Position numbers and translations under genes: made by a program. 31,099 nt of DNA from JBGOUJ01 sp041477005 (lineage in GTDB: Bacteria > Acidobacteriota > Terriglobia > Bryobacterales > JACQDG01), in the NCBI GenBank assembly GCA_041477005.1, contig JBGOUJ010000015.1:1-31099 (forward strand), in the 5' to 3' direction. Under the pieces are notes generated by a model. The model saw only the letters and a list, made by a program, of their open reading frames with translations. It ran no database searches and was not told the DNA's origin. This document shows, in pieces, positions 7,776 through 16,612 of the stretch. How positions within the stretch are numbered: the stretch's first letter is position 1; the number at the start of each line of letters is the position of its first letter.

Positions 7776-8687
7776 ATGCCAGAAAAAACCGGAAATGGGA
7801 ACGGAAAGAAGGGCTTGGCCGCCCTGCTCGATCCCGAGCAGATCCAGGCCAACCTGCAGGCGCTGAAGGAAAAGGTCCGGGGAGACGCCAAGGCGCTCAA
7901 GCAGCCCAGCAAGACCGACCTGTTCAAGTCGATCTACCGGGTGAAGCACGACGAGACGCCGCGCAGCCGCGCCCTCGGCGTGCTGACCAACGTTTTCCTG
8001 CACCTGCACCCGGCCAAGATCAATCGCGACGCCGTGGCCTACAACTACACCTGGGGCATGGGGGGCATCACGTTCTACCTGTTCATCGTGCTCACCTTCA
8101 CCGGCACGCTGCTGATGTTCTACTACCACCCCTCCAAGGTCGTGGCCTTCCGTGACGTGCTGTTCCTGGAGCACGACGTGCCGTTCGGCAAGCTGCTGCG
8201 GAACATGCACCGCTGGGCGGCCCATCTGATGATCATCACGGTGTGGCTGCACATGTTCCGCGTCTACCTCACCGGCTCCTACAAGAAGCCGCGCGAGTTC
8301 AACTGGGTGGTGGGCGTGCTCCTGCTGGTGCTGACCCTGCTGCTGTCGTTCACCGGCTACCTGCTGCCGGATGACCAGCTCGGCTTTTGGGCGGTGACCG
8401 TAGGCACGAACATGGCGCGCGCCACGCCGCTGTTGGGCCACGAGGGACCCTTCGGTCCCCTGCTGGGCATGACGCAGTTCAACGATGTGCGCTTCGCTCT
8501 GCTGGGCGGCTCCATTGTTGATTCCAACGCTCTGCTGCGCGCCTATATCTGGCACTGCATCGCCATCCCGATCATCGCTTCGACGTTCATGGTGGTGCAC
8601 TTCTGGCGGGTGCGCAAAGACGGTGGCATCTCCGGTCCGGCGCCAGTGGTGCTCGCATCGGAGATCAAGCCGGAGCGAAAGCTTTGA
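7776..8687 (+). CDS. Cytochrome b, b6-type N-terminal subunit
   Basis: Membrane subunit carrying two b hemes in the quinol:electron acceptor oxidoreductase. 303 residues with about four membrane helices. The heme-ligand pairs are visible: His145 and His159 (HRWAAHLMIITVWLH, spacing 14) and His260 and His275 (spacing 15). The 15-residue spacing in the second pair is the b6 pattern rather than the mitochondrial b pattern. The split from the following gene also matches a b6 plus subunit IV arrangement. The soluble N-terminal part (1-65, Lys-rich helix) is longer than in plant b6. Followed 41 nt later by the subunit IV-like gene. Confidence 0.94.
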   Translation: MPEKTGNGNGKKGLAALLDPEQIQANLQALKEKVRGDAKALKQPSKTDLFKSIYRVKHDETPRSRALGVLTNVFLHLHPAKINRDAVAYNYTWGMGGITFYLFIVLTFTGTLLMFYYHPSKVVAFRDVLFLEHDVPFGKLLRNMHRWAAHLMIITVWLHMFRVYLTGSYKKPREFNWVVGVLLLVLTLLLSFTGYLLPDDQLGFWAVTVGTNMARATPLLGHEGPFGPLLGMTQFNDVRFALLGGSIVDSNALLRAYIWHCIAIPIIASTFMVVHFWRVRKDGGISGPAPVVLASEIKPERKL

Positions 8688-8728
8688 GGACCGAGCGAAA
8701 GATTTCAGAAATGGATTGAGGGGATTCC

Positions 8729-9664
8729 ATGGACTGGGGCCAAATCTGGAACATCGCGACAACGCCGGATAACGTTCCCATCACGGCGTTGGTCGGCTTG
8801 GTGCCGTTCTATGCCTGGTATGGGCTGCGGCAGGCCAAGGCCAACGACCGCCTGATCGAGCAGCTCGAGGCCAGCCCCGAGATGGCCAAGACGCACCACC
8901 GCAAGGTTCAGCCGTACAAGCCGGGCTGGGCCAAGGAAATCCACGTCTGGCCGTACCTGCTGCGCATCGAGTTCCTGGCCGCGATTATCGTCACCATTAT
9001 TCTCATGGTCTGGTCCATCACCATGAATGCGCCGCTCGAAGAGCCGTCCAATCCCAACCTGACCATGAACCCGGCCAAGGCGCCGTGGTACTTCCTGGGC
9101 CTGCAGGAAATGCTCGTCTACTTCGACCCCTGGATGGCCGGCGTGGTCTTGCCTTCGCTCATTATCGTCGGCCTCATGGTCATTCCCTACATAGACGCCA
9201 ACCCGCTTGGCGCCGGCTACTACACTTACAAGCAGCGCAAATGGGCGATCCTCACCTTCTGCTTCGGCTTCATCGGCCTCTGTGTGTCGATGGTGATCAT
9301 CGGAACGTTCATCCGCGGGCCGGGCTGGATGTGGTTCTGGCCGGGCGTCACCTGGGATCACAATCGGCTGATCTTTGAAGTCAACCGCGACCTGCCGGAT
9401 CTGTTCGGACTGACCAGTTTCTGGAGCAAGGGCATCTTCGGAGTTGTGGTGATCGGTCTTTACCTGGCCGTCGCCGCTTGGGGCGTCCACAAGCTGATCA
9501 CCCGGCCGGGCTTCAACCGGAAGATCTACGAGCGCATGAACATCTTCCAGTACGTGACCATGCAGGTGTTCCTGGTCCTCATGGTGATGCTGCCGGTGAA
9601 GATGGCGCTCCGGCTTTTGTTCCGCATCAAGTACGTCTGGATCACGCCCTGGTTTAATATCTGA
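8729..9664 (+). CDS. Cytochrome b C-terminal domain protein (subunit IV-like)
   Basis: 311-residue membrane protein corresponding to the C-terminal helices of cytochrome b. NLTMNPAKAPWYFLGLQEMLVYFDPWMAGVV covers the conserved Qo-site region; the PEWY motif of canonical proteins is replaced by the PWYF of APWYF, as in many bacterial subunit IV-type proteins. An extra N-terminal membrane helix (about 13-32) and two extra C-terminal helices make it larger than chloroplast PetD (about 160 residues). The start ATG follows GAGGGG about 6 nt upstream. It sits between the b6-type subunit and the 8-heme cytochrome, so the three plus Rieske should form one complex. Confidence 0.9.
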   Translation: MDWGQIWNIATTPDNVPITALVGLVPFYAWYGLRQAKANDRLIEQLEASPEMAKTHHRKVQPYKPGWAKEIHVWPYLLRIEFLAAIIVTIILMVWSITMNAPLEEPSNPNLTMNPAKAPWYFLGLQEMLVYFDPWMAGVVLPSLIIVGLMVIPYIDANPLGAGYYTYKQRKWAILTFCFGFIGLCVSMVIIGTFIRGPGWMWFWPGVTWDHNRLIFEVNRDLPDLFGLTSFWSKGIFGVVVIGLYLAVAAWGVHKLITRPGFNRKIYERMNIFQYVTMQVFLVLMVMLPVKMALRLLFRIKYVWITPWFNI

Positions 9665-9710
9665 TGTTTAATATCTGATGTGTAATCTTTGATCGCTTAA
9701 CATCCAGCCT

Positions 9711-12700
9711 ATGCCTGAGACCCCCACCCCGGAACAAGATCCTGTAACCAGCAAGACGCTCAGCCGGATGCTGCTGGTCTCCTCGTTCATCGTGGTAGTG
9801 ACGTTCGTCTGGGCGCTGCTCGACGAAACGTACTTCATGCGGCCCTGGAAGACTGTGCAGGCGCGCTTCGTGAAAATCTACACGGCCTACCTGCAAAAGC
9901 TGGAGCCGGCGCAGGGAAAGAATGAAGAGGCCATCCGCAAGGCGGCCCCTTACCAGCAACTGCTGAAGCAGATCGAAGACGCCCGCAAGGCCGCCGCACC
10001 GGATCTGGGTCGCGTCAATAAGGAACTCACTACCATCGTCCAGCCCCGCCTTGGCGACCTGACGCCCGACTTCCAGAGCGTTCGCAGCCACGTCGCCGCT
10101 CTGAACTACGACCTGGAAATCGCCGACCCCTCTTCCAAGCCGTCGCTTCGGACACAGATCGAAGAGGTCCGCAAGGAGCGCCAGAAGCTGACGCTGACCA
10201 AGACCGACGGCAGCGGCGGAACCGAGAAGCTCGAGTGGGACTTCGGCCAGATGGAGAAGGAATACAACCGGCTGAAGGACCGCCGCGCGGCGCTGCAGGC
10301 CGAGGTCATCCGCGTCACCGGCCCCGAAACCGCGCTGCGCGCCAAGCTCGACGAGTACGTCAGGAACCAGATGACCGGCCTCACCAAGGAGCAGATCCAG
10401 GGCCTGGTCGAAAAGATGGACAAGTTCAGCGTCGACATCAAGCAGATCCACGTCAAGGAAATCGATCTGATCGACCGCTGTGAATCCTGCCACCTGGGGA
10501 CCCGCGAGCCGGTGGAGCTGACCAAGGCCGCCATGGGGGGCCAGGAGGTCTACGTCAGCCATCCCGAGTGCGACCTGTTGAAGATCCACAACCCCGAGAA
10601 ATTCGGCTGCACGCCCTGCCACAACGGCAACGGCATCGCCACCACCGCCGCCGAGAAGGCTCACGGCGATTACGAGCATTGGCTGTGGCCGCTCTATGTC
10701 AAAGCCAACATCCAGGCCGGCTGCCAGCAGTGCCACTCCAACGAGATCGTCACCGACTACGCCGAGACGCTCAACCAGGGCCGGGAGATCTTCCGCGGCC
10801 GCGGCTGCATGGGCTGCCACCGCTTCGAGGGTTTCGATCGCGAGCCGGAGGTGCTGCAGGCCGCCCGCCAGCAGATCCGGCAAATCGAGATGGAGCACGG
10901 CGACGCCGAGCGGGAGATGAATCATGCCATCCAGCGGCTGGACGACCCCAAGACGCCCGACGCCGAGCTCCCCCGCCTGAAGGCCCGCGCCGACCAGGTT
11001 CGCGTCGGCATCAACCGGATGAACGAGAAGCTGGAGCAGCTCGACATGCAGTCCGCCAGCCTCATGAAAGAGGTTAAGAAGGTCGGGCCAAGCTGGAAGG
11101 AGCTGCGCGTGAAGGTGCGCCCGGAGTGGATCCCGGTGTGGATCAAGGACCCGCACGACTGGCGCCCCACGACCAAGATGCCCAGTTTCCGCCTCAGCGA
11201 AGAGGAGCGCCAGGCCATTGCCGCCTTCGTGTGGCAAACGGGGGTGGAGGGCAAACTTCCCGACCAGCCCGCCGGTAACGCCGGCCACGGCAAAGAGCTG
11301 TTCGAGACCCGCGGCTGCATGGGATGCCACTCGGTCGGCGAGGGATCGAGCCTGCAGGGCGGCACGTTCGCCGCCAACCTCTCCCGCGTCGGCGAGAAGG
11401 ACAACTACAACTACCTGGTTCGCTGGGTTCATAATCCCCGTGAGCGGACGCGCCCCTACTGCGCTCTCGAGAAGCGCGACATCGGCCCCGAGGATTACGC
11501 CAAGCACGGCAAGCCGTTCGTGTTCGATCTCGATCACGCCGCCTGCCCCAACGACGGTTACACGCTGCAGGTTCAGCAGATGACCGTGATGCCCAGCCTG
11601 AGGCTCACCTGGGAGGAAGCTCGTGACATCGCTTCCTACCTGGTGACGCTGAAGCGGCCCAACGCCGACTATCCGGCGGCGGCCTATCTGAACGACCCGC
11701 GGCTCAAGGAAAAGGGCATTCACCTGGTGCGGAATTACGGCTGCGCCGGCTGTCACGAAATCTCGGGCCTGGAAGACGAAGGCCGCATCGGCACCGAGCT
11801 GACCAAGGAAGGCAGCAAGCCCATCGAGCGCCTCGATTTCGCCCTGTTCACCCACAAAGCGGAGAAGGAAGGCTGGTATAGCCACAAAGGCTTCTTCGAG
11901 CATAAGCTCGAGAATCCGGCGGTCTATGACCAGGGCAAGGAAAAGCCGCAGGAAGAGCGGCTCCGGATGCCCAACTTCCACCTCACCAAGCCGGAGATCG
12001 ATGCCGCGACCACCCTCCTGCTCGGCGCCGTGGATTCGCAGTTACCTGAGTATTACTTCTATAAGCCGGAGGACCAGCGGCGGGACATTCAAGAGGGCTG
12101 GTGGGTCGTCCGCAAGTACAACTGCATGGGCTGCCACGTGCTGCGGGCCAACCAGCAGACCGTCTTCATGACGCTCGCCCGCTACCAGGACCCGGACTGG
12201 AAGGAGCAGATGCCGCCGCAACTGGTCGGCGAGGGCGCGCGCGTGCAGCCGGAGTGGCTGGTGCGCTTCCTGACCAACCCGGCGTTGAGCGAGACCGACG
12301 TCAACCGCGACGGCGTGCGCTCGTATCTCAAGGCGCGCATGCCCACCTTCTATTTCTCGGAAGGGGAAGTGGACAAGCTGGTACGCTTCTTTATGGCGCT
12401 CTCGTCGCAGGCCTCGCCCTACGTGCAGCCGAAGAAAGGCCTGGAGACGCTGACCGAGACCGAGCGGACCATGGCGCGGAATCTCTTCAGCAGCAAGGGA
12501 GCGCCTTGCCTGAAGTGCCATGCCACCGGCAACGCCGCCCATGACGCCCGCGCCACGGCGCCCAATTTCCTGATGGCCAAGGAGCGCCTCAAGCCCGGCT
12601 GGACGCTGCGCTGGATGCTCGATCCGGCCATGATCGCCCCGGGGACGGCCATGCCTTCCGGCTTGTTCCGCCGCGACAGCGACCACTGGGTGTTCAACGG

Positions 12701-12821
12701 CCCGTTGCCCGACAGCTTCAAGGGCTACACCAAGGACCACGCCGAGCTGCTCGTGCGCTATATGTTTCAGTTCACGCCTGACGAGCTCCGCCGCTTAGGC
12801 ACGGGGGGCGCAGGCCAATAG
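9711..12821 (+). CDS. Octaheme membrane-anchored cytochrome c (1036 residues)
   Basis: Very large multiheme cytochrome. One N-terminal membrane anchor (LLVSSFIVVVTFVWALL, residues about 22-40) is followed by a helical periplasmic stretch and eight CXXCH motifs: CESCH 257, CTPCH 300, CQQCH 338, CMGCH 366, CMGCH 536, CAGCH 678, CMGCH 805 and CLKCH 933. Between heme 4 and 5 lies a long charged coiled coil (about 385-465). Three units of the type CMGCH...PEWIPVWIKDPHDWRPTTKMPSF resemble repeated class-I cytochrome c domains with a later Met ligand. No separate cytochrome c1 or f gene is present, so this protein probably takes the electron from Rieske. It lies 46 nt after the subunit IV-like gene in the same direction. 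Confidence 0.92.
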   Translation: MPETPTPEQDPVTSKTLSRMLLVSSFIVVVTFVWALLDETYFMRPWKTVQARFVKIYTAYLQKLEPAQGKNEEAIRKAAPYQQLLKQIEDARKAAAPDLGRVNKELTTIVQPRLGDLTPDFQSVRSHVAALNYDLEIADPSSKPSLRTQIEEVRKERQKLTLTKTDGSGGTEKLEWDFGQMEKEYNRLKDRRAALQAEVIRVTGPETALRAKLDEYVRNQMTGLTKEQIQGLVEKMDKFSVDIKQIHVKEIDLIDRCESCHLGTREPVELTKAAMGGQEVYVSHPECDLLKIHNPEKFGCTPCHNGNGIATTAAEKAHGDYEHWLWPLYVKANIQAGCQQCHSNEIVTDYAETLNQGREIFRGRGCMGCHRFEGFDREPEVLQAARQQIRQIEMEHGDAEREMNHAIQRLDDPKTPDAELPRLKARADQVRVGINRMNEKLEQLDMQSASLMKEVKKVGPSWKELRVKVRPEWIPVWIKDPHDWRPTTKMPSFRLSEEERQAIAAFVWQTGVEGKLPDQPAGNAGHGKELFETRGCMGCHSVGEGSSLQGGTFAANLSRVGEKDNYNYLVRWVHNPRERTRPYCALEKRDIGPEDYAKHGKPFVFDLDHAACPNDGYTLQVQQMTVMPSLRLTWEEARDIASYLVTLKRPNADYPAAAYLNDPRLKEKGIHLVRNYGCAGCHEISGLEDEGRIGTELTKEGSKPIERLDFALFTHKAEKEGWYSHKGFFEHKLENPAVYDQGKEKPQEERLRMPNFHLTKPEIDAATTLLLGAVDSQLPEYYFYKPEDQRRDIQEGWWVVRKYNCMGCHVLRANQQTVFMTLARYQDPDWKEQMPPQLVGEGARVQPEWLVRFLTNPALSETDVNRDGVRSYLKARMPTFYFSEGEVDKLVRFFMALSSQASPYVQPKKGLETLTETERTMARNLFSSKGAPCLKCHATGNAAHDARATAPNFLMAKERLKPGWTLRWMLDPAMIAPGTAMPSGLFRRDSDHWVFNGPLPDSFKGYTKDHAELLVRYMFQFTPDELRRLGTGGAGQ

Positions 12822-12833
12822 AGATCACCATTT

Positions 12834-12856
12834 GAGCCGCGACCGTAAGGGAGCGG
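12834..12856. repeat. Family A repeat, copy between the octaheme cytochrome and lipoprotein genes
   Basis: GAGCCGCGACCGTAAGGGAG followed by CGG, a single unit in the 68-nt intergenic gap. Confidence 0.8.
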
Positions 12857-12889
12857 CAGAGATCATAAAACAAGAGAGGTTTGAAAAGG

Positions 12890-13672
12890 ATGAATCGCAA
12901 AACACTCTGCACCATTGCTGCTGTCGCCCTGTTCGCTTACGCCGCCGGCTGTGGCGGCGCCAAGAAGGAGGAAGCGACCAAGGAAGCCGCCCCCGCCGGC
13001 GGCGGAGCCGCCTTCAAGGTCGATCCGGCTACGGCCGGCACGATCACCGGCAAAGCAACCTTCGCCGGCACGGCCCCGACGATGAAGACCATCATCATGG
13101 ACGCCGAGCCGGACTGCAAGAAGCTGCACAGCAGCCCCGTCAAGAGCGAGGAAGTGGTCGTGAACGCGAACGGCGCCCTGGAGTACGTGTTCGTCTACGT
13201 GAAGTCGGGCTTGGAGGGCAAGAACTTCGAGGCCCCCCCCACACCCATGAAGCTCGATCAGAAGGGCTGCGTCTATCGTCCGCACGTGTTCGGCGTGCAG
13301 GTGGGCCAGAAGGTTGACATCGCCAACAGCGATCCCACGACCCACAACATCCATCCCATGCCCAAGACCAACCGGGAGTGGAACCAGTCGCAGGCTCCCA
13401 ACACGCCCGTCCTGGAGAAGGAGTTTGCGCGGCCCGAGATCATGATCCCGGTGAAGTGCAACGTCCATCCCTGGATGCGCTCCTACATCGGCGTGGTGGC
13501 CAACCCCTACTTCGCCGTCACCAGCGAGCAGGGCGCCTACGAGCTGAAGAGCCTGCCCCCGGGCGACTACACCCTCGAAGCCTGGCACGAGAAGTACGGC
13601 ACTGTGGAGCAGAAAGTGACGCTCGCGACCTCGGGCACCCAGACGGTCGACTTCGCCTTCAAGGGAGAGTAA
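12890..13672 (+). CDS. Cupredoxin-like lipoprotein, putative periplasmic electron carrier
   Basis: Signal peptide with lipobox (ALFAYAAGC, Cys near residue 21), a short Lys/Ala/Gly linker, then a beta-rich domain. THNIHPMP and KCNVHPWMRSYIG provide His plus Cys-x2-His-x2-Met, the kind of ligand set used by type-1 copper proteins. The last 60 residues (GAYELKSLPPGDYTLEAWHEKYG) look like a carboxypeptidase-regulatory-like beta sandwich. Sitting between the octaheme cytochrome and heme A synthase, it may shuttle electrons from complex III to the oxidase; that is inference. The ATG at 12890 is preferred over the in-frame TTG at 12881 because GAGAGG lies 10 nt upstream of the ATG but only 1 nt from the TTG. 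Confidence 0.8.
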   Translation: MNRKTLCTIAAVALFAYAAGCGGAKKEEATKEAAPAGGGAAFKVDPATAGTITGKATFAGTAPTMKTIIMDAEPDCKKLHSSPVKSEEVVVNANGALEYVFVYVKSGLEGKNFEAPPTPMKLDQKGCVYRPHVFGVQVGQKVDIANSDPTTHNIHPMPKTNREWNQSQAPNTPVLEKEFARPEIMIPVKCNVHPWMRSYIGVVANPYFAVTSEQGAYELKSLPPGDYTLEAWHEKYGTVEQKVTLATSGTQTVDFAFKGE

Positions 13673-13680
13673 GGGAGAGT
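13661..13680 (+). repeat. 10-bp tandem duplication at the lipoprotein-ctaA junction
   Basis: AAGGGAGAGT occurs twice in a row. The first copy carries the stop codon of the lipoprotein with the next base; the second provides the GGGAGAG SD for ctaA at 13682. Confidence 0.75.
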
Positions 13681-13681
13681 A

Positions 13682-14566
13682 ATGAACCGCGGGCTGCACC
13701 GCTTCGCCGTGTTCACCGCCTGTGCCACGTTTTGCCTGATCGTGGCCGGCGCGCTCGTGACCAGCAACGACGCCGGCCTGGCGGTGCCCGATTGGCCGCT
13801 GAGCTACGGCAGCCTGATGCCGCCGTGGGTCGGCAACATCCGCTACGAACACGGCCACCGCATGGTGGCCACGTTCGTCGGCCTGCTGACGATCGTTTTG
13901 GCCGTCTGGTTGTGGCGCAAGGAGCCGCGCCGTTGGGTTCGGCGGCTCGGCTTGGTCGCTCTGGCCATGGTCGTCGCCCAGGGCGTGCTCGGCGGTATCA
14001 CCGTGCTGTTCTTCCTTCCCACGGCGATTTCGGCGGGCCACGCCAGTCTGGCCCAGATCTTCTTTTGCCTGACGGTCATCCTGGCCCTGGTCACCGGGCC
14101 GGGCTGGACCCAATCCTCGTGTCCTGCCCCCTGGCCCCCGGCTACCTTGCCCGCCCTCACCTCCGGCGCAATCTTTCTGCAACTGGTGTTGGGCGCCGTG
14201 TTCCGTCACAAAGGCTTCGGCATCGTCCCGCATCTGTTCGGCGCGGGAGTAGTCACGGGGCTGGTGCTGGGGACAATCTACTGGGTTCTGGTTCACCACG
14301 CCGATCAACCCGCCCTGATGCGGCCCGCCGGCATCCTCGGCGCGCTGCTGGTCGTGCAGCTCGTGCTGGGCGCGGGATCGTACTTCGCCCTCCAGGCCAC
14401 CCGCGACGCCCCGCAGCCCATGCCCGTTATGGTTTGGACCACCGTCGCTCACGTCTCGACCGGGGCTCTAACTCTTGCTTCCAGTGTCTGGCTGGCCGTG
14501 GTATCTTACCGTTTCCGGGTTGCCCAGCCGGGCCGCGACCGTGAGGGAGCGGTTCTCGCGACATGA
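13682..14566 (+). CDS. ctaA: Heme A synthase (CtaA/COX15 family)
   Basis: Oxidises the C8 methyl of heme O to a formyl group, giving heme A for the aa3 oxidase encoded on the other strand. 294 residues with eight predicted membrane helices in two four-helix halves. The four conserved His regions are present: YEHGHRMVA, ISAGHASLAQ, IVPHLFGAG and TTVAHVSTGA. The start SD is GGGAGAG. The last codons (GRDREGAVLAT) come from a family A repeat rather than a conserved C-terminus. The stop overlaps the ctaB start by ATGA (14563-14566), so the two are co-translated. Confidence 0.93.
   Translation: MNRGLHRFAVFTACATFCLIVAGALVTSNDAGLAVPDWPLSYGSLMPPWVGNIRYEHGHRMVATFVGLLTIVLAVWLWRKEPRRWVRRLGLVALAMVVAQGVLGGITVLFFLPTAISAGHASLAQIFFCLTVILALVTGPGWTQSSCPAPWPPATLPALTSGAIFLQLVLGAVFRHKGFGIVPHLFGAGVVTGLVLGTIYWVLVHHADQPALMRPAGILGALLVVQLVLGAGSYFALQATRDAPQPMPVMVWTTVAHVSTGALTLASSVWLAVVSYRFRVAQPGRDREGAVLAT
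14530..14554. repeat. Family A repeat, copy at the ctaA-ctaB junction
   Basis: GGGCCGCGACCGTGAGGGAG followed by CGGTT. It encodes the C-terminal GRDREGAV of CtaA and lies just upstream of the ctaB start, where its GAGGGAG could act as a distant SD (13 nt). Confidence 0.85.
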
Positions 14567-15402
14567 AAGACTACCTCGAGCTCACCAAGCCGAACGTCAC
14601 CTGGCTCATCTTGATGAGCACGGCGGTTGGGTTCTACATCGGCGCCCCTCACCCGCTCGGCTCGCTGGTGCTTCTGTTGCACGCCTGCCTGGGAACCGCC
14701 CTGGTCGCGAGCGGGACCGCCGCTCTCAACCAGTGGATGGAGCGCGAGGTGGACTCCAAGATGCGCCGCACCCAGAACCGGCCCTTGCCGGCCGGCCGCC
14801 TCGACCCGCGGCGGGCCTTCTGGTTCGGCGTGACGCTTTCGATCGCCGGCATCGCTTATCTCGCCGTCGCCGTTAACCTGCTCACCGGCCTGATCGGCGC
14901 CTTCACCTGCACCACCTATCTGCTCTGCTACACGCCGCTCAAGCAGCGCACGCCGCTCTCGACCCTGGTCGGGGCCTTTCCCGGCGCCATGCCGATCCTG
15001 ATGGGCTACGCTGCCGCCCGTGGGCGGCTGACGCTCGAGGGCTGGGTGCTCTACGCCATCCTGTTCCTCTGGCAGTTCCCGCACTTCCTCGCGATCGCCA
15101 CGCTCTACCGCGAGGACTACGAGCGCGGCGGCATCGTCATGCTGCCGGTGGTCGAGCCGGAAGGCGCCTCCACGCGCCGCCAGATTGTGGCCTACACGAT
15201 CGCGCTGCTCGTGGTAAGCGTGATTCCAACTCTGCTCGGCGTCTCCGGCCCCATCTATCTTTGCGGCACGTTGGCCCTGGGCCTGGCGTTCCTCTATTTC
15301 GGCGTCGGGGTGAAGACCAAGCTCCAGGCCCGCCGCCTGCTGCAGGCCTCCGTCTTCTATCTCCCCCTGGTCTATAGCTTGATGGTTCTGGACAAGCAGT
15401 AG
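14563..15402 (+). CDS. ctaB: Protoheme IX farnesyltransferase, heme O synthase
   Basis: UbiA-superfamily enzyme that adds a farnesyl group to heme B, producing the substrate of CtaA. 279 residues with seven to nine membrane helices. The first Asp-rich prenyl-diphosphate motif appears as NQWMEREVDSKMRRTQNRPLP (residues about 52-71, Asp in EREVDSKM). The second loop is LYREDYERGGIVMLPVVE (about 184-201). The start ATG overlaps the ctaA stop (ATGA). It is followed 5 nt later by an ABC ATPase gene. Confidence 0.95.
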   Translation: MKDYLELTKPNVTWLILMSTAVGFYIGAPHPLGSLVLLLHACLGTALVASGTAALNQWMEREVDSKMRRTQNRPLPAGRLDPRRAFWFGVTLSIAGIAYLAVAVNLLTGLIGAFTCTTYLLCYTPLKQRTPLSTLVGAFPGAMPILMGYAAARGRLTLEGWVLYAILFLWQFPHFLAIATLYREDYERGGIVMLPVVEPEGASTRRQIVAYTIALLVVSVIPTLLGVSGPIYLCGTLALGLAFLYFGVGVKTKLQARRLLQASVFYLPLVYSLMVLDKQ

Positions 15403-15407
15403 CCGCC

Positions 15408-16358
15408 GTGACCCAGCCACCTGCCGCCGGGCCCAGCATAGATCCCGCCATAGAGGTGGACCGCCTCAGCTTCCGCTACGGCGACCGCGCTGCGCTCGAC
15501 GGCGTGACCTTCGCCGTTGGCGCAGCGGAGATCTTCGGCCTGCTCGGCCCCAACGGGGGCGGCAAGACGACCCTCTTCCGGATCCTCTCCACGCTGCTCC
15601 AGCCCGGCGCTGGCTCTGCCCGCATCTTCGGCCTCGATGTGGCGGCCGAGCCGCAGGCCGTCCGGCGCCGCATCGGCGTGGTCTTCCAGGCCTCGAGTCT
15701 CGATCGGAAGCTGACCGCGATGGAGAACCTCGTCCACCAGGGCCATCTCTACGGCCTTCACGGGGCTGCCCTGCGCCGCCGCGCCGCCGAGTCGCTCCAG
15801 CGGGTGGGCTTGGCCGATCGCGCCGGTGACCGCGTCGAAACTCTCTCCGGCGGCCAGCAGCGCCGCATCGAGCTGGCCAAAGGCCTGCTCCACAACCCGG
15901 CCGTGCTGCTGCTCGATGAGCCCTCGACGGGCCTCGACCCCGGCGGCCGATTGGACCTCTGGCAGCACCTGACTTACCTGCGGGATTCCGACCGCGTGAC
16001 CATCCTGGTGACGACGCACCTGCTCGAAGAAGCCGAGCGCTGCGACCGCCTGGCGATCCTGGACCAGGGCCGCCTGGTCGCCGAGGGCGCTCCGGAAGAG
16101 CTCCGGAAGCGAATCGGCGGCGACGTGATCGTCCTCGGCGCCAAGGACCCGGAGACCCTCAGCCGCGAGATCGAGCAGCGCTTCCACCTCGCGGCCACCA
16201 CGGTCAACGGCGCCGTCCGTATCGAGCGCGAGCGCGGCCACGAGTTCATCGCGCAGTTGGTGGAGGCCTTTCCCGGCCAGATCGACTCGGTCAGCGTCTC
16301 GAAACCGACGCTCGAAGACGTCTTCATTCAGCAGACCGGCCATCGGCTCTGGGAGTAG
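15408..16358 (+). CDS. ABC transporter ATP-binding protein, no permease partner nearby
   Basis: ATPase subunit of an ABC-2-type exporter (CcmA/NatA/DrrA-like). 316 residues: Walker A GPNGGGKTT (about 47-55), Q-loop VFQASSLD, signature LSGGQQRR, Walker B VLLLDEPSTGLD and switch His VTTHLLEEAERCD, then a roughly 90-residue C-terminal domain. The start is GTG at 15408, 5 nt after ctaB, so it belongs to the same transcript. ABC-2 ATPases of this type are usually followed by a membrane permease gene; here the next DNA is a broken toxin gene on the opposite strand with no spacing. The permease is therefore either lost or elsewhere. In respiratory clusters such transporters are often suspected to aid cofactor or copper delivery, but the substrate is unknown. 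Confidence 0.9.
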   Translation: MTQPPAAGPSIDPAIEVDRLSFRYGDRAALDGVTFAVGAAEIFGLLGPNGGGKTTLFRILSTLLQPGAGSARIFGLDVAAEPQAVRRRIGVVFQASSLDRKLTAMENLVHQGHLYGLHGAALRRRAAESLQRVGLADRAGDRVETLSGGQQRRIELAKGLLHNPAVLLLDEPSTGLDPGGRLDLWQHLTYLRDSDRVTILVTTHLLEEAERCDRLAILDQGRLVAEGAPEELRKRIGGDVIVLGAKDPETLSREIEQRFHLAATTVNGAVRIERERGHEFIAQLVEAFPGQIDSVSVSKPTLEDVFIQQTGHRLWE

Positions 16359-16612
16359 CTACAGCCTGCCCGGAACATCCTGCGCTCCGTGCAACACCCG
16401 AACTATCTCGACGGCCTTCGGTGCGGTTTTGTAGATGATCAGGTACGAGCCTACGGGCCAGAACAGCACGGGCTTGTCAGTCAGGTCTTCCCGGCGGCGC
16501 CCGATCCGGGAGCTCTCAACCACCCTCTGGCAGGCGTCGAGAATCTGCAGCGAACGGCCTTGATGTTGTCTTCGGCGATGCAAGCCCAGATCTCTCGGAT
16601 GTCGCGGGACAT
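16359..16612 (-). pseudogene. ParE/RelE-family toxin remnant with frameshift
   Basis: Two frames together spell a ParE/RelE-like plasmid-stabilisation toxin. From ATG 16612, MSRDIREIWACIAEDNIKAVR matches the N-terminal helix of such toxins. After a frame change near 16546-16553, LQILDACQRVVESSRIGRRREDLTDKPVLFWPVGSYLIIYKTAPKAVEIVRVLHGAQDVPGRL continues the fold to the stop at 16359. A few residues around the junction appear deleted, and the usual start (about ten residues before DIREIW) is also missing. No antitoxin gene is seen upstream. It abuts the stop of the ABC ATPase gene directly. The AT-rich 190 nt beyond it may be further debris of the same insertion. Confidence 0.75.

Noticed and set aside
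9654..11981. 775-codon minus-strand ORF
   Set aside because: Lies opposite the octaheme cytochrome, whose CXXCH motifs are unmistakable; the composition is that of a shadow frame.
12863..14452. 529-codon minus-strand ORF
   Set aside because: Shadow of the lipoprotein and ctaA; His/Gly/Gln-rich without structure.
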